Source: an uncultured Erysipelotrichaceae bacterium (GTDB taxonomy: Bacteria > Bacillota_I > Bacilli_A > RF39 > UBA660). Taken from it: DNA of 12,535 nt. A program made the translations under genes and the position numbers. Under the pieces are notes generated by a model. The model did not search any database and had not been told where the DNA came from. It was given only the letters and a program-made list of their open reading frames with translations. This document shows, one piece after another, positions 5,984 through 12,535 of this stretch. The stretch is from the NCBI GenBank assembly GCA_902766135.1, contig CACXCK010000083.1:1-12535 (forward strand), written 5' to 3'. The stretch's first letter is position 1; every line of letters begins with the position of its first letter.

Positions 5984-7282
5984 ATGAAATATGATCATTT
6001 TAAAATGTCAATCGCAATTCTTCTAATAGGTTCCATCATCACTAAAATAGGTAGTTTAATAATAAAAATACTATTTACAAGAATAATTGGTGAAACAGGC
6101 TTATCCTACTATACCATGATTACCCCGGCTGCTAATCTATTTATTACTCTATCAACTCTCTCCATCCCTTTAACACTATCCAAAATAATAGGTGAAAATA
6201 AGTATCCCCACCGGGAAATACTTATAAGTACAGCCATTACTCTTATTGCCATCCAAATCATTTTATCTATCACGTACTTTCTCTTTATTCCATTTTTAGC
6301 TTCTAATCTTCTTCACAACCAAAAGCTATCAATCATTCTCTACTGTTTAGTCCTAACATTACCATTCCTAAGCATCTCAGCTATTTTAAAAGGTTACTAT
6401 CTAGGTAGGCAAAAAGTCATTCCTAATATTATATCTAACATAATAGAACAAACAATACGTATCCTTTTTTTAATATTCATTCTTCCCTTATTAACTAGTA
6501 TAAATATTTGGCTTGCCCTAACATCGTACATCCTTCTTTCTATAGTTACAGAACTAGCTTCTATAATTGTTTTTAGCATATTTATGCCTCCCCATAAAAA
6601 AATAAAGAAAAATGAATTAATAATAAATAAAAGTATTTTTAAAGAAGTTTTAAGTATGAGCATACCCATAACTTCAAGTCACATCATAGGTAGTATTGCT
6701 TTCTTTTTAGAACCAATCATCATTACTAATATTCTTCTTCATAAAGGGTTTTCTATCACCTATATTTCTAGCGAATATGCCATTTATAACGCCTACGTTA
6801 TTCCCATGCTAACACTTCCTGCCTTCTTTATTAATGCAATGTGTCAAATATTTATTCCCGAAATAAGCAAAAATAATAAAAATAACAACTACCACACTTT
6901 AAAAAAAAGAATCAAAGAAGCTATCATCTATTCGTTCTTTATCGGTCTATGCTACTTATTAATACTTACATTTCAAAAAGAATTCCTTCTTAAATTTCTA
7001 TATAATACAGAAAAAGGCCTTCCTTATCTAAACATTCTTATCCCTTTTTTCCTTTTATTTTACCTTGAATACCCTCTACATAGTATTATTGAAGCCTTAG
7101 GACACCCCAAAAAAATATTTTATATTTCTCTAATAGGAATAATAGTCAAAATAATTGTTTTAATAATATTACTATTAAAAAAAATAGGCATGTACGCCTT
7201 GGTATATGCCGAAATAGCAAATATTATTCTTGTTGTGTTTCTTCTTTCGTTTCATCTTGCGAATCTTTATCGTTCATTCTAA
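5984..7282 (+). CDS. SpoVB-like oligosaccharide flippase (MOP/MATE superfamily)
   Basis: A 432-residue polytopic membrane protein of about 12 helices, shorter than B. subtilis SpoVB (about 518 residues, 14 helices predicted). It probably flips a lipid-linked saccharide, such as a cell-wall or surface polysaccharide precursor, across the membrane. Recognisable features are the N-terminal IGSIITKIGSLIIKILFTRIIG, the loop motif KGYYLGRQKVIPNIIS followed by EQ and R (136-159), and a FIPEISK motif near residue 295. The missing length appears to be at the C-terminus. The start at 5984 is preferred because AGGA (5970-5973) is then 10 nt upstream; the in-frame ATG at 5978 is only 4 nt away. It is divergent from comN, as a neighbour expected from Bacillus synteny. 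Its last 59 nt overlap the 3' end of the convergent gene at 7224-7736. Confidence 0.85.
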   Translation: MKYDHFKMSIAILLIGSIITKIGSLIIKILFTRIIGETGLSYYTMITPAANLFITLSTLSIPLTLSKIIGENKYPHREILISTAITLIAIQIILSITYFLFIPFLASNLLHNQKLSIILYCLVLTLPFLSISAILKGYYLGRQKVIPNIISNIIEQTIRILFLIFILPLLTSINIWLALTSYILLSIVTELASIIVFSIFMPPHKKIKKNELIINKSIFKEVLSMSIPITSSHIIGSIAFFLEPIIITNILLHKGFSITYISSEYAIYNAYVIPMLTLPAFFINAMCQIFIPEISKNNKNNNYHTLKKRIKEAIIYSFFIGLCYLLILTFQKEFLLKFLYNTEKGLPYLNILIPFFLLFYLEYPLHSIIEALGHPKKIFYISLIGIIVKIIVLIILLLKKIGMYALVYAEIANIILVVFLLSFHLANLYRSF

Positions 7283-7736
7283 GAATAACTTCATTTGCAT
7301 TCTTCTTTTTAATTATATAAAATATTACATCTTTCGATGGTCTATCACGATAGGCATAAACAGTTTCTTCCTCACTATCGTTTTCATTTGTTGCCTTCAT
7401 CAAAAAATCATCTAAAGATAAATATTCACGCATAAGCACATTTTCAAAAGTTGTTTTAGTAGAACCATACATAATATTTACTTCTTCTATTCCATCATAA
7501 TAGTAATCTATTCCATTAAAGCTAAACCTCTTTTTAAATTCAGGTCTTACCTGTTCTACAACATTTAACTTATATTCAGTATAATCCTTTATCTTTAATA
7601 AACGTTCCCTAGTCTGTAACTGAAACAAATAATTTGGAAAAGAAAAACCTAATAATACAAGTAAAAACAAAAAAAGTATACTAATTAGCCAAACTTTACT
7701 AGTTATACTACGAATTATTCCTCTATTCTTTTTCAT
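7224..7736 (-). CDS. Small single-pass membrane protein of unknown function
   Basis: A 170-residue protein that I do not recognise. Basic residues (KKNR) precede one strong membrane helix at about 15-34. This predicts a cytoplasmic N-terminus and an outer domain of about 135 residues with beta-rich stretches (FSFNGIDYYYDGIEEVNIMYG) and an acidic, Gln/Glu-rich tail. There is no lipobox or peptidase-site evidence. The ATG has GAGGGA about 5 nt upstream and an extended -10 promoter at 7754-7762. It is divergent from pilB with 112 nt between starts, so co-regulation with the pilus genes is possible but unproven. Its last 19 or so codons are encoded antisense to the end of the flippase gene. Confidence 0.7.
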   Translation of the reverse strand: MKKNRGIIRSITSKVWLISILFLFLLVLLGFSFPNYLFQLQTRERLLKIKDYTEYKLNVVEQVRPEFKKRFSFNGIDYYYDGIEEVNIMYGSTKTTFENVLMREYLSLDDFLMKATNENDSEEETVYAYRDRPSKDVIFYIIKKKNANEVILRMNDKDSQDETKEETQQE

Positions 7737-7753
7737 AAAAATCCCTCGAAATA

Positions 7754-7762
7754 ATTATAGCA
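7754..7762 (-). promoter_or_regulatory. Extended -10 promoter for the 7736-7224 membrane protein gene
   Basis: The minus strand reads TGCTATAAT, a perfect TGnTATAAT element, 18 nt before the ATG at 7736. The -35 position holds only TATGAA. A perfect extended -10 can work without a good -35. Confidence 0.55.
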
Positions 7763-7792
7763 AAAATAAATTTTTTTTCATAGTATATAAGA

Positions 7793-7821
7793 TTGTTTTT
7801 TTAAAATTTGTATGATAAAAT
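7793..7821 (+). promoter_or_regulatory. Sigma-A type promoter for pilB
   Basis: TTGTTT (7793-7798), 17 nt, then TAAAAT (7816-7821) preceded by TGA, an extended -10. It is 27 nt before the pilB ATG. The ribosome site GGGTGA (7839-7844) follows. Confidence 0.6.
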
Positions 7822-7848
7822 ATATTAAGAATAGAAACGGGTGAAGAC

Positions 7849-9210
7849 ATGTATACAGAATATGACTACGCTAATGAACCGATCGTTGATATTGTAAACA
7901 GCATTCTTACCGATGCTGCTCGTAAAAGAGCCAGTGATATTCACTTTGATCCAACACCAACAATTTTAAAGGTACGTATTCGTGTTGACGGTGAATTAGT
8001 TTTGTACTCTGAAGTTCCAGAAACCGTAAAGAAAAACTTAGTAACTCGTATCAAAATTATCTCTGGAATGAATATTACCGAATCCCGTATTCCCCAAGAT
8101 GGTGCCATAAAAATGCAAGTAGATGGTAAAGACCTAGACCTCCGTGTATCAACATTACCAATTGTTTATGGCGAAAAAGTCGTTATTCGTTTACTTGATT
8201 ATTCTGCTGGATTTGGCACCTTAAATGATTTAGGATTCTCTGAAAAAAACTTAGAAAAAATTGAAAAAGCTGTTGCTAAACCAAATGGTATTATTCTTCT
8301 TACTGGTGCAACTGGTACCGGAAAATCAACAACTGTATACGCGATGCTTCAAAAGCTTAATACCGTTGGCCGTAATATTATTACTGTTGAAGACCCAGTC
8401 GAAATGAAAATTGCCGGTATTAACCAAGTTCAAACTATGAGTGAAATAGGTCTAGACTTCGCAACTGCCCTTCGTTCTATCTTACGTCAAGACCCCGATG
8501 TTATAATGATTGGAGAAATTCGTGATAACGAAACAGCTCGTATTGCCGTTCGTGCATCTATAACCGGTCACTTAGTTTTAAGTACAGTCCACACCAACAA
8601 CTCCCTTACAACAATTGAACGTTTAGTCGACATGGACGTTGAACGTTACTTACTAGGTTCTGCCCTAGAATGTATAGTAGCTCAAAGATTATGTAAAAAA
8701 TTATGTCCACACTGTCGTACCTCAAGACCAACAACAGAATATGAAAAAAATGTTTTCAAAGCAGCTTTAGGAATGGACATTGATAACATCTATAAACCAG
8801 TTGGCTGTTCACATTGCTATCAAGGTTACTCAGGTCGTATAGCCATACATGAAGTTTTACTACTTAATCAAGATGTTCGTGATGCAATTGTAAACAATAT
8901 GAAAAAAGAAGACCTTCGTTCTCTAATCTATGACAGTGGTAACACAACAAGCCTACTTAATGATGGCCTAATAAAAGTAATAAATGGTCTAACAAGTTTT
9001 GAAGAAGTTTTAAGAGTAATCGATATTGAAGATGACTTAGGCGAAAAAGAAAAAGAATTAAAAGACGCATTAACTGGTCGTAGCACCAAACAAAAAACAA
9101 TTGAAGAAGTAAAACAAATTCAAGAAGAACAAAAAAATAATGAAAATAGCCAACAACTTGAGGAACCAATGGAACAACCAGTAAACACATTTGAAACACT
9201 AGAACTCTAA
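7849..9210 (+). CDS. pilB: Type IV pilus/competence assembly ATPase, PilB/GspE/ComGA type
   Basis: A 453-residue hexameric secretion ATPase that powers pilin polymerisation at the inner face of the membrane. It starts straight into the N2 domain (SDIHFDP at 29-35), without the N-terminal MshEN/N1 domain of large PilB or GspE proteins, and so resembles ComGA. Motifs: Walker A GATGTGKST (153-161), Asp box ITVEDPVE (178-185), Walker B region RQDPDVIMIGEIRDNETA (213-230), His box TGHLVLSTVHTN (239-250), and a zinc tetracysteine C286/C289/C320/C323. The FRQ-DPD-GEIRD set fits an assembly ATPase rather than the PilT retraction type. After about residue 394 there is an extra charged, Glu/Gln/Lys-rich tail of about 59 residues, probably coiled coil or disordered. 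It is transcribed alone, opposite to pilD and pilC. Confidence 0.93.
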   Translation: MYTEYDYANEPIVDIVNSILTDAARKRASDIHFDPTPTILKVRIRVDGELVLYSEVPETVKKNLVTRIKIISGMNITESRIPQDGAIKMQVDGKDLDLRVSTLPIVYGEKVVIRLLDYSAGFGTLNDLGFSEKNLEKIEKAVAKPNGIILLTGATGTGKSTTVYAMLQKLNTVGRNIITVEDPVEMKIAGINQVQTMSEIGLDFATALRSILRQDPDVIMIGEIRDNETARIAVRASITGHLVLSTVHTNNSLTTIERLVDMDVERYLLGSALECIVAQRLCKKLCPHCRTSRPTTEYEKNVFKAALGMDIDNIYKPVGCSHCYQGYSGRIAIHEVLLLNQDVRDAIVNNMKKEDLRSLIYDSGNTTSLLNDGLIKVINGLTSFEEVLRVIDIEDDLGEKEKELKDALTGRSTKQKTIEEVKQIQEEQKNNENSQQLEEPMEQPVNTFETLEL

Positions 9211-9225
9211 CAAGAGTTCTTTTTT
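9201..9225 (+). terminator. pilB intrinsic terminator with stop codon in the loop
   Basis: AGAACTC (9201-9207) pairs with GAGTTCT (9214-9220) around the loop TAACAA, followed by a T run to 9225. The pilB TAA stop (9208-9210) is the first half of the loop, so the last codons form the 5' arm. Confidence 0.78.
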
Positions 9226-9229
9226 AATT

Positions 9230-9256
9230 AAAAAAAAGAAGTAACCAAGTTACTTC
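9230..9256 (-). terminator. pilC-pilD operon terminator, back-to-back with the pilB terminator
   Basis: An 8-bp stem (9238-9245 with 9249-9256) with a 3-nt loop, followed on the minus strand by eight T (complement of 9230-9237). The pilD TGA stop (9255-9257) lies at the base of the stem. It is separated from the pilB terminator by only a few A/T bases. Confidence 0.78.
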
Positions 9257-10019
9257 ACATATAAAATAATTTTAAAACATATTGAAATTTATCTTGAAAG
9301 AAATGAACAAACCACATTGAAGAAGACAAAAATGGTCCATAAGGAACTTCATGAGATTTGTCTCCAATAATAGCATAAAAAGCATATGGTAATGCTAAAA
9401 AAGTACTAAATACTAAAGATATCATAGCATAAGGAATACCTAAAGAAAGACCGATTACAAAACTTAGTTTAATATCTCCACCACCTAAAGCTTCCCTTTT
9501 AAACATCTTCTTGCCGATTACCCCAACAAGAAACATAAAGATAAACAAAACTAAACCACTTAGAAGTCCCAATAACGCTTCCTTAATGCCAAAATAAACA
9601 AATTTAAGAATAAATATTAAAATAATACTTACAAGTAAAGGCGAATCTAAAATAAGCATTTCTTGAAAATCAGTAACATAAATAATAACAGATAAAGATA
9701 TTAAAATACATGATACATAAAAATCATACCCATATCCAAATTTAATATATGATAAAGCAAAGAATAAGCCTGTTGCTATTTCCATTAAAGGCTCATATAC
9801 TGGTAACTTTTTTTTACAATAACGGCACCTTCCCCTTAAAAAGGCAAAAGATAGTATTGGCATTAAATCAAATAAGCCTAAAGGATGATTACAATAATCA
9901 CAATGACTTCTAGGTATTACAATACTTTTACCTCTAGGGAGCCTAGACGCCACTACCCCATAAAAAGATGCTAATATTGAACCAATAAAAAAGAGGATTA
10001 TAGAATTATATATTACCAT
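9255..10019 (-). CDS. pilD: Prepilin leader peptidase/N-methyltransferase (A24 aspartic protease)
   Basis: A 254-residue polytopic membrane enzyme (PilD/ComC type) that cleaves type III signal peptides of prepilins and, in full-length forms, methylates the new N-terminal residue. The N-terminal zinc/methylase region is complete, with HCDYC (C40, C43) and RCRYC (C65, C68). The peptidase aspartates are D117 in VTDFQEMLILD and D182 in the GGGDIKL motif (179-185). The VPYGPFLSSSMW segment near 225-236 is characteristic. About seven or eight membrane helices are visible. The ATG follows AGAGGTG. The gene starts 20 nt after pilC, probably in the same transcript, and ends in a strong terminator. It should process the pilin-like protein encoded at the right edge of the window. 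Confidence 0.95.
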   Translation of the reverse strand: MVIYNSIILFFIGSILASFYGVVASRLPRGKSIVIPRSHCDYCNHPLGLFDLMPILSFAFLRGRCRYCKKKLPVYEPLMEIATGLFFALSYIKFGYGYDFYVSCILISLSVIIYVTDFQEMLILDSPLLVSIILIFILKFVYFGIKEALLGLLSGLVLFIFMFLVGVIGKKMFKREALGGGDIKLSFVIGLSLGIPYAMISLVFSTFLALPYAFYAIIGDKSHEVPYGPFLSSSMWFVHFFQDKFQYVLKLFYM

Positions 10020-10039
10020 AAAAACACCTCTTTCTTTTA

Positions 10040-11593
10040 TTACTTAACTTGATTCATTATATCGAACATTGGAACAATTACAGCTAAGATTATAACTCCA
10101 ACAACAATTGCTAAAAAGGCAATCATAATTGGCTCTATAAACGCTTTTAAATTACTAACAATATTCCTATGCATTTCTTGATAATAATTACTAACCTTAC
10201 CCATCATATCTGCTAATCGTCCTGTACTTTCACCAGTAACTATCATAAAATATGCTACATCAGGAACAGCCCAATGATTCTCAAACGCTTTACTTATTCT
10301 ATCACCTTTTACAATATTATCAATAGTATTATACATTATTTCTTTATAAACTTCATTATTAGTTATCTTAGATAAGATGTCAATACTATCTGTAATAAAG
10401 ACATTATTACGTAGTAATGATGAGAAAGTCTTAGAGAAAATTGTCATTTCATTATAAAGTATTATCTTTCCAATAATCGGCATCTTCATTAAGAAAATTT
10501 GCATTGCTTTTCTAAACGCCTTAACATTTCGATAAGCAAAAGTAATACCAAGTATAACAGCGATTAATACACCTAATAAAGTAAGTAAATTAGCTTTCAA
10601 GAATTCACTAATATTTAAAACCATTAATGTAATACCAGCTACCTCAGCACCAGCCGTATTATAAATCTGAACAAACTGTGGTATAACATAAACCATAATA
10701 AATGTTACAACAGCTAAACTAAAAACCATAATAACAGTTGGATATGTCATAGCACTTACCATCTGTTTCCTTGTTTTATCAATCTCAGTGTAATACTCCG
10801 CCATATCATCAAGCGTTTCTTCAAGTTCTCCCGTTTTTTCAGCTGCCTTTAACATATTAATAAGTAACGCCGGAAACATCGTTCCTTGCTTTTCCAAGGC
10901 GGTACTAAAAGCTTCACCCATAGTAAGCTCATAAACAATTGCTTGAAAAGCTCTTTTATAATTCTTATTTTTACCCATTTGCTGATTTAATATCTTAATT
11001 GAATCAGTAAGTGAAATACCAGCTTTTAAATAAGTAGATAATTGGGTTAACCAGAATAACAAATCTTTCGTTTTTAACTTAGGCGTGAATAGTCCATTAG
11101 AACCGTACATTTTTTGTGTTAAAGCATCATTTTCAATTTTAAATACTTCATATCCATCTTGAACCAAAAATGTATGAATATCTAATTTTGAAAGTCCACT
11201 CATAATACCAGAAGTTATCTTTCCATCTTTACGAGCTGTAAAACGATATACAACTGGATCCTTACTACGAATTTTTCCTGTCCCTTCAAGCTCTTGAAAT
11301 AGATTAATCTTCTCTTTCTCCAAAGAAGCAATTTTTTGTTGATAGGCTTTTGAATTAGTATACAAATCAGATAAATCCATCTTAAATAGGCTCTTTTGAT
11401 CACCTGCTACTTCTCCGCCGCCAGCACCTTTTGTAGCTCCTTTATAAGCCTGATCTACAGCCTTACTGCTTCCTTTCCACAAGAAAGATGGAAGTTCTTT
11501 AAAAACAAATGAAATACCCCTAAAAATACATGCAAAAAAATATTCAATCAAACCAAGAAAAACATTATTTTTAGTCTTTACACTAGCATCCAT
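10040..11593 (-). CDS. pilC: Type IV pilus inner-membrane platform protein PilC/GspF with an N-terminal extension
   Basis: A 517-residue protein, against about 400 for typical PilC. The normal start of the family is recognisable only at about residue 114 (VYRFTARKDGKITSGIMSG...DGYEVFKI). Two T2SSF repeats follow: one at about 175-298 with KAGISLTDSI and AAEKTGELEETLDDMAEYY, and one at about 378-505 with NNVFITDSIDILSK and GESTGRLADMM. Membrane helices lie at about 285-305, 335-353 and 488-510. The platform anchors pilin extraction and couples it to PilB. The extra residues 1-112 hold a hydrophobic/aromatic segment (11-40), a Gly/Ala-rich linker (52-64) and a probable coiled coil (80-104). The ATG at 11593 has AGGGAT upstream and an extended -10 at 11621-11629. 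No in-frame start nearer the canonical beginning has a better context that I could see. Confidence 0.93.
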   Translation of the reverse strand: MDASVKTKNNVFLGLIEYFFACIFRGISFVFKELPSFLWKGSSKAVDQAYKGATKGAGGGEVAGDQKSLFKMDLSDLYTNSKAYQQKIASLEKEKINLFQELEGTGKIRSKDPVVYRFTARKDGKITSGIMSGLSKLDIHTFLVQDGYEVFKIENDALTQKMYGSNGLFTPKLKTKDLLFWLTQLSTYLKAGISLTDSIKILNQQMGKNKNYKRAFQAIVYELTMGEAFSTALEKQGTMFPALLINMLKAAEKTGELEETLDDMAEYYTEIDKTRKQMVSAMTYPTVIMVFSLAVVTFIMVYVIPQFVQIYNTAGAEVAGITLMVLNISEFLKANLLTLLGVLIAVILGITFAYRNVKAFRKAMQIFLMKMPIIGKIILYNEMTIFSKTFSSLLRNNVFITDSIDILSKITNNEVYKEIMYNTIDNIVKGDRISKAFENHWAVPDVAYFMIVTGESTGRLADMMGKVSNYYQEMHRNIVSNLKAFIEPIMIAFLAIVVGVIILAVIVPMFDIMNQVK

Positions 11594-11620
11594 ACAATCC
11601 CTATCCTTAACACTATAACT

Positions 11621-11629
11621 AGTATAACA
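11621..11629 (-). promoter_or_regulatory. Extended -10 promoter for pilC-pilD
   Basis: The minus strand reads TGTTATACT, an extended -10, about 28 nt before the pilC ATG. The -35 position is T-rich (TTCTTT) and poor. It sits directly after the terminator of the pilin-like gene, so pilC-pilD can be transcribed independently of it. Confidence 0.5.
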
Positions 11630-11639
11630 TACTTTTCAC

Positions 11640-11670
11640 AAAAAAAGAAGAATTAATTACCTAATTCCTC
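11640..11670 (-). terminator. Intrinsic terminator of the pilin-like gene
   Basis: On the minus strand a 9-bp stem with one G-T pair (11662-11670 with 11647-11655) closes a 6-nt loop, followed by seven T (complement of 11640-11646). The stem begins at the last base of the TAG stop codon. Confidence 0.65.
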
Positions 11671-12535
11671 TAACTAGTCATATCTACCTCATAAGGATTT
11701 CCTACACTTCCATCTCCCCCAGAGATAAACTTAGTACCCGGTTTTAACGAGATTGACGGACGGACGCCGAGTGTTTCGCGCATAGAGAAGCCATAGCTGC
11801 TCCAATCGCCACTCAAGTGAACGGGCCTCCCGTAAGCATAGTCGACGCTGAAATCGATTGGAGCAGAAGCCCAGTAATGAGCCCCAGTTTTATTCGCTGC
11901 CCTATTTCCTATCAAACTATGTTCTGCTGTTGTTAATAGCCCCACTGGGTATGTTAAAGCACTATTTCCTTTTTTTGTGTCGCTAACTGTGAACGCATCC
12001 CTTTTATTTGGACATTTTAAATAATATTTACTTAGTCCCCCGTTAAAGTATAAGTACTTATTTAAACTTCCAGTTTCACTCCAGCCATTTAATTGATTTA
12101 TTGTTCTGTCATTACAGAATATGGTATCTTCTAGTTTACTTTCATATTCTGTTCCTTTTAAATTCATAGAATACCATCCATCTATGAATTTCTTGATTAT
12201 ACTATCTTTGACATTAATATCATTATTATTCACCATTTTATTTAACGCTTCTGGTCCTGTTTCATTTCCATTTAATTTTATATAATAAGGTGTTATTCCG
12301 CTTAAATAAATAATATAATACATCTCACTGCAAGTATTATCACTCGCCTTAAAGCATGTATAATGATGGGTATTTAAACTTGTTTTGTTTGTGCTATCTG
12401 ATACATCCCAGAACTGCACCGTATCGGTTAATATATAAGAGCTTGATTGGCTCTCATCGTACGTGAATGAACTTCCATAATAATAGTTATTGTTATTATT
12501 AACTATTATAGTTGGTCCAAAGCTAGTTTGACTTG
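11670..12535 (-). CDS. Pilin-like surface protein, C-terminal part (5' end beyond the window)
   Basis: The last 287 codons of a gene that runs off the right edge. The frame is open to 12533, and the GTG at 12417-12419 is internal. The visible part starts with a low-complexity stretch (NNNNNYYYGSS, then Ser-rich), probably a linker. It continues into a domain I know from gut Bacilli proteins with prepilin-type N-termini: paired Cys (YTCF...NTCSEMYYI), IKKFIDGWYSMNL, EDTIFCNDRTI, YPVGLLTTAEHSL, HYWASAP, GVRPSISLKPGTKF and a GDGSVGNPYEV end. The domain resembles DUF6273 or FGE/C-type-lectin-like folds; the exact family name is uncertain. It would be displayed on the cell surface, for adhesion or ligand binding. 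The location just upstream of pilC-pilD supports a pilin-type substrate, but the leader peptide is not in the window. Composition shifts sharply within it (see 11761-11880). Confidence 0.8.
   Translation of the reverse strand, partial: SQTSFGPTIIVNNNNNYYYGSSFTYDESQSSSYILTDTVQFWDVSDSTNKTSLNTHHYTCFKASDNTCSEMYYIIYLSGITPYYIKLNGNETGPEALNKMVNNNDINVKDSIIKKFIDGWYSMNLKGTEYESKLEDTIFCNDRTINQLNGWSETGSLNKYLYFNGGLSKYYLKCPNKRDAFTVSDTKKGNSALTYPVGLLTTAEHSLIGNRAANKTGAHYWASAPIDFSVDYAYGRPVHLSGDWSSYGFSMRETLGVRPSISLKPGTKFISGGDGSVGNPYEVDMTS
11761..11880 (-). other. GC-rich, Asn-free segment inside the pilin-like gene (candidate variable region)
   Basis: G+C is 66 of 120 bases (55%), against 28% in the same gene at 12121-12180 and 27% in a sampled part of rel. 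The segment encodes the region from HYW to GVRP. Codons from 11784 to 11870 contain no Asn or Lys, though both are common elsewhere in the fragment. 24 of those 29 codons end in C or T, and GC-rich codons unusual for this genome appear (CCC, GGG, CGC, GTC). Imported cassette or targeted mutagenesis are possible causes. Confidence 0.6.

Noticed and set aside
6397..6669. 90-codon open frame on minus inside the flippase gene
   Set aside because: Hydrophobic only because it is antisense to membrane helices. No promoter or recognisable domain.
7230..7415. 61-codon open frame on plus opposite the small membrane protein gene
   Set aside because: Shadow frame with no ribosome site, inside a gene with its own promoter and ribosome site.
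8957..9199. 80-codon open frame on minus opposite the pilB tail, Leu-rich
   Set aside because: Its Leu/Phe richness is simply the complement of the Glu/Gln/Lys-rich tail of PilB.
11215..11403. 62-codon alternative frame on minus inside pilC
   Set aside because: It overlaps the pilC extension in another frame on the same strand, with no start signal, and breaks no part of the pilC frame.
12417..12419. GTG as the start codon of the pilin-like gene
   Set aside because: The frame stays open from here to the window edge, and the extra residues (low-complexity linker) fit the protein. No ribosome site precedes the GTG. It is an internal Val.

Overview
This window is AT-rich DNA (27-30% G+C in the stretches I counted) from a low-GC Gram-positive bacterium. 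It most resembles an uncultured gut Bacilli lineage related to RF39 or Erysipelotrichia. The evidence is a Rel-Dtd-ComN-SpoVB-like neighbourhood that echoes Bacillus subtilis, clear AGGAGG-type ribosome binding sites, TGnTATAAT promoters, the standard bacterial code (TGG for Trp, TGA used as stop), and a pilin C-terminal domain typical of gut Bacilli surface proteins. The lineage is an inference.

Layout from left to right. (1) 59-1640, minus strand: a two-gene unit. A membrane protein of unknown function is followed after 1 nt by a putative transcription-related protein with a sigma-region-4-like segment and helices resembling the RNA polymerase alpha C-terminal domain. (2) 1695-2369, minus: a single CmpB-type membrane protein ('putative ABC transporter permease') with its own strong promoter and terminator. 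(3) 2471-5906, minus: a tight operon comN - MBL-fold hydrolase - rel - dtd, ending at a palindromic terminator. (4) 5984-7282, plus: a SpoVB-like lipid-linked saccharide flippase, divergent from comN. It overlaps tail-to-tail with a small single-pass membrane protein (7224-7736, minus). (5) 7849-12535: type IV pilus or competence pseudopilus machinery. The pilB-type ATPase is on plus. The prepilin peptidase pilD and platform protein pilC are on minus. A pilin-like surface protein, cut by the right edge, is also on minus and is read toward pilC. Back-to-back terminators separate pilB from pilD.

How the genes fit together. PilD would process prepilins, PilB would power assembly, PilC is the inner-membrane platform, and the protein at the right edge is probably a substrate carrying a large exposed C-terminal domain. 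comN is a competence-linked regulator in B. subtilis and sits near this machinery. Rel makes (p)ppGpp, but its hydrolase active site looks destroyed.

The most interesting signals are: the hydrolase-dead Rel; a sharply GC-rich, Asn-free segment inside the exposed domain of the pilin-like protein, which suggests diversification or cassette exchange; the sigma4/alpha-CTD-like mosaic protein; and two terminators whose hairpin loops contain the stop codon of the gene they end. No stretch over 300 bases lacks a gene. I saw no tRNA, rRNA, CRISPR array, insertion sequence or riboswitch.
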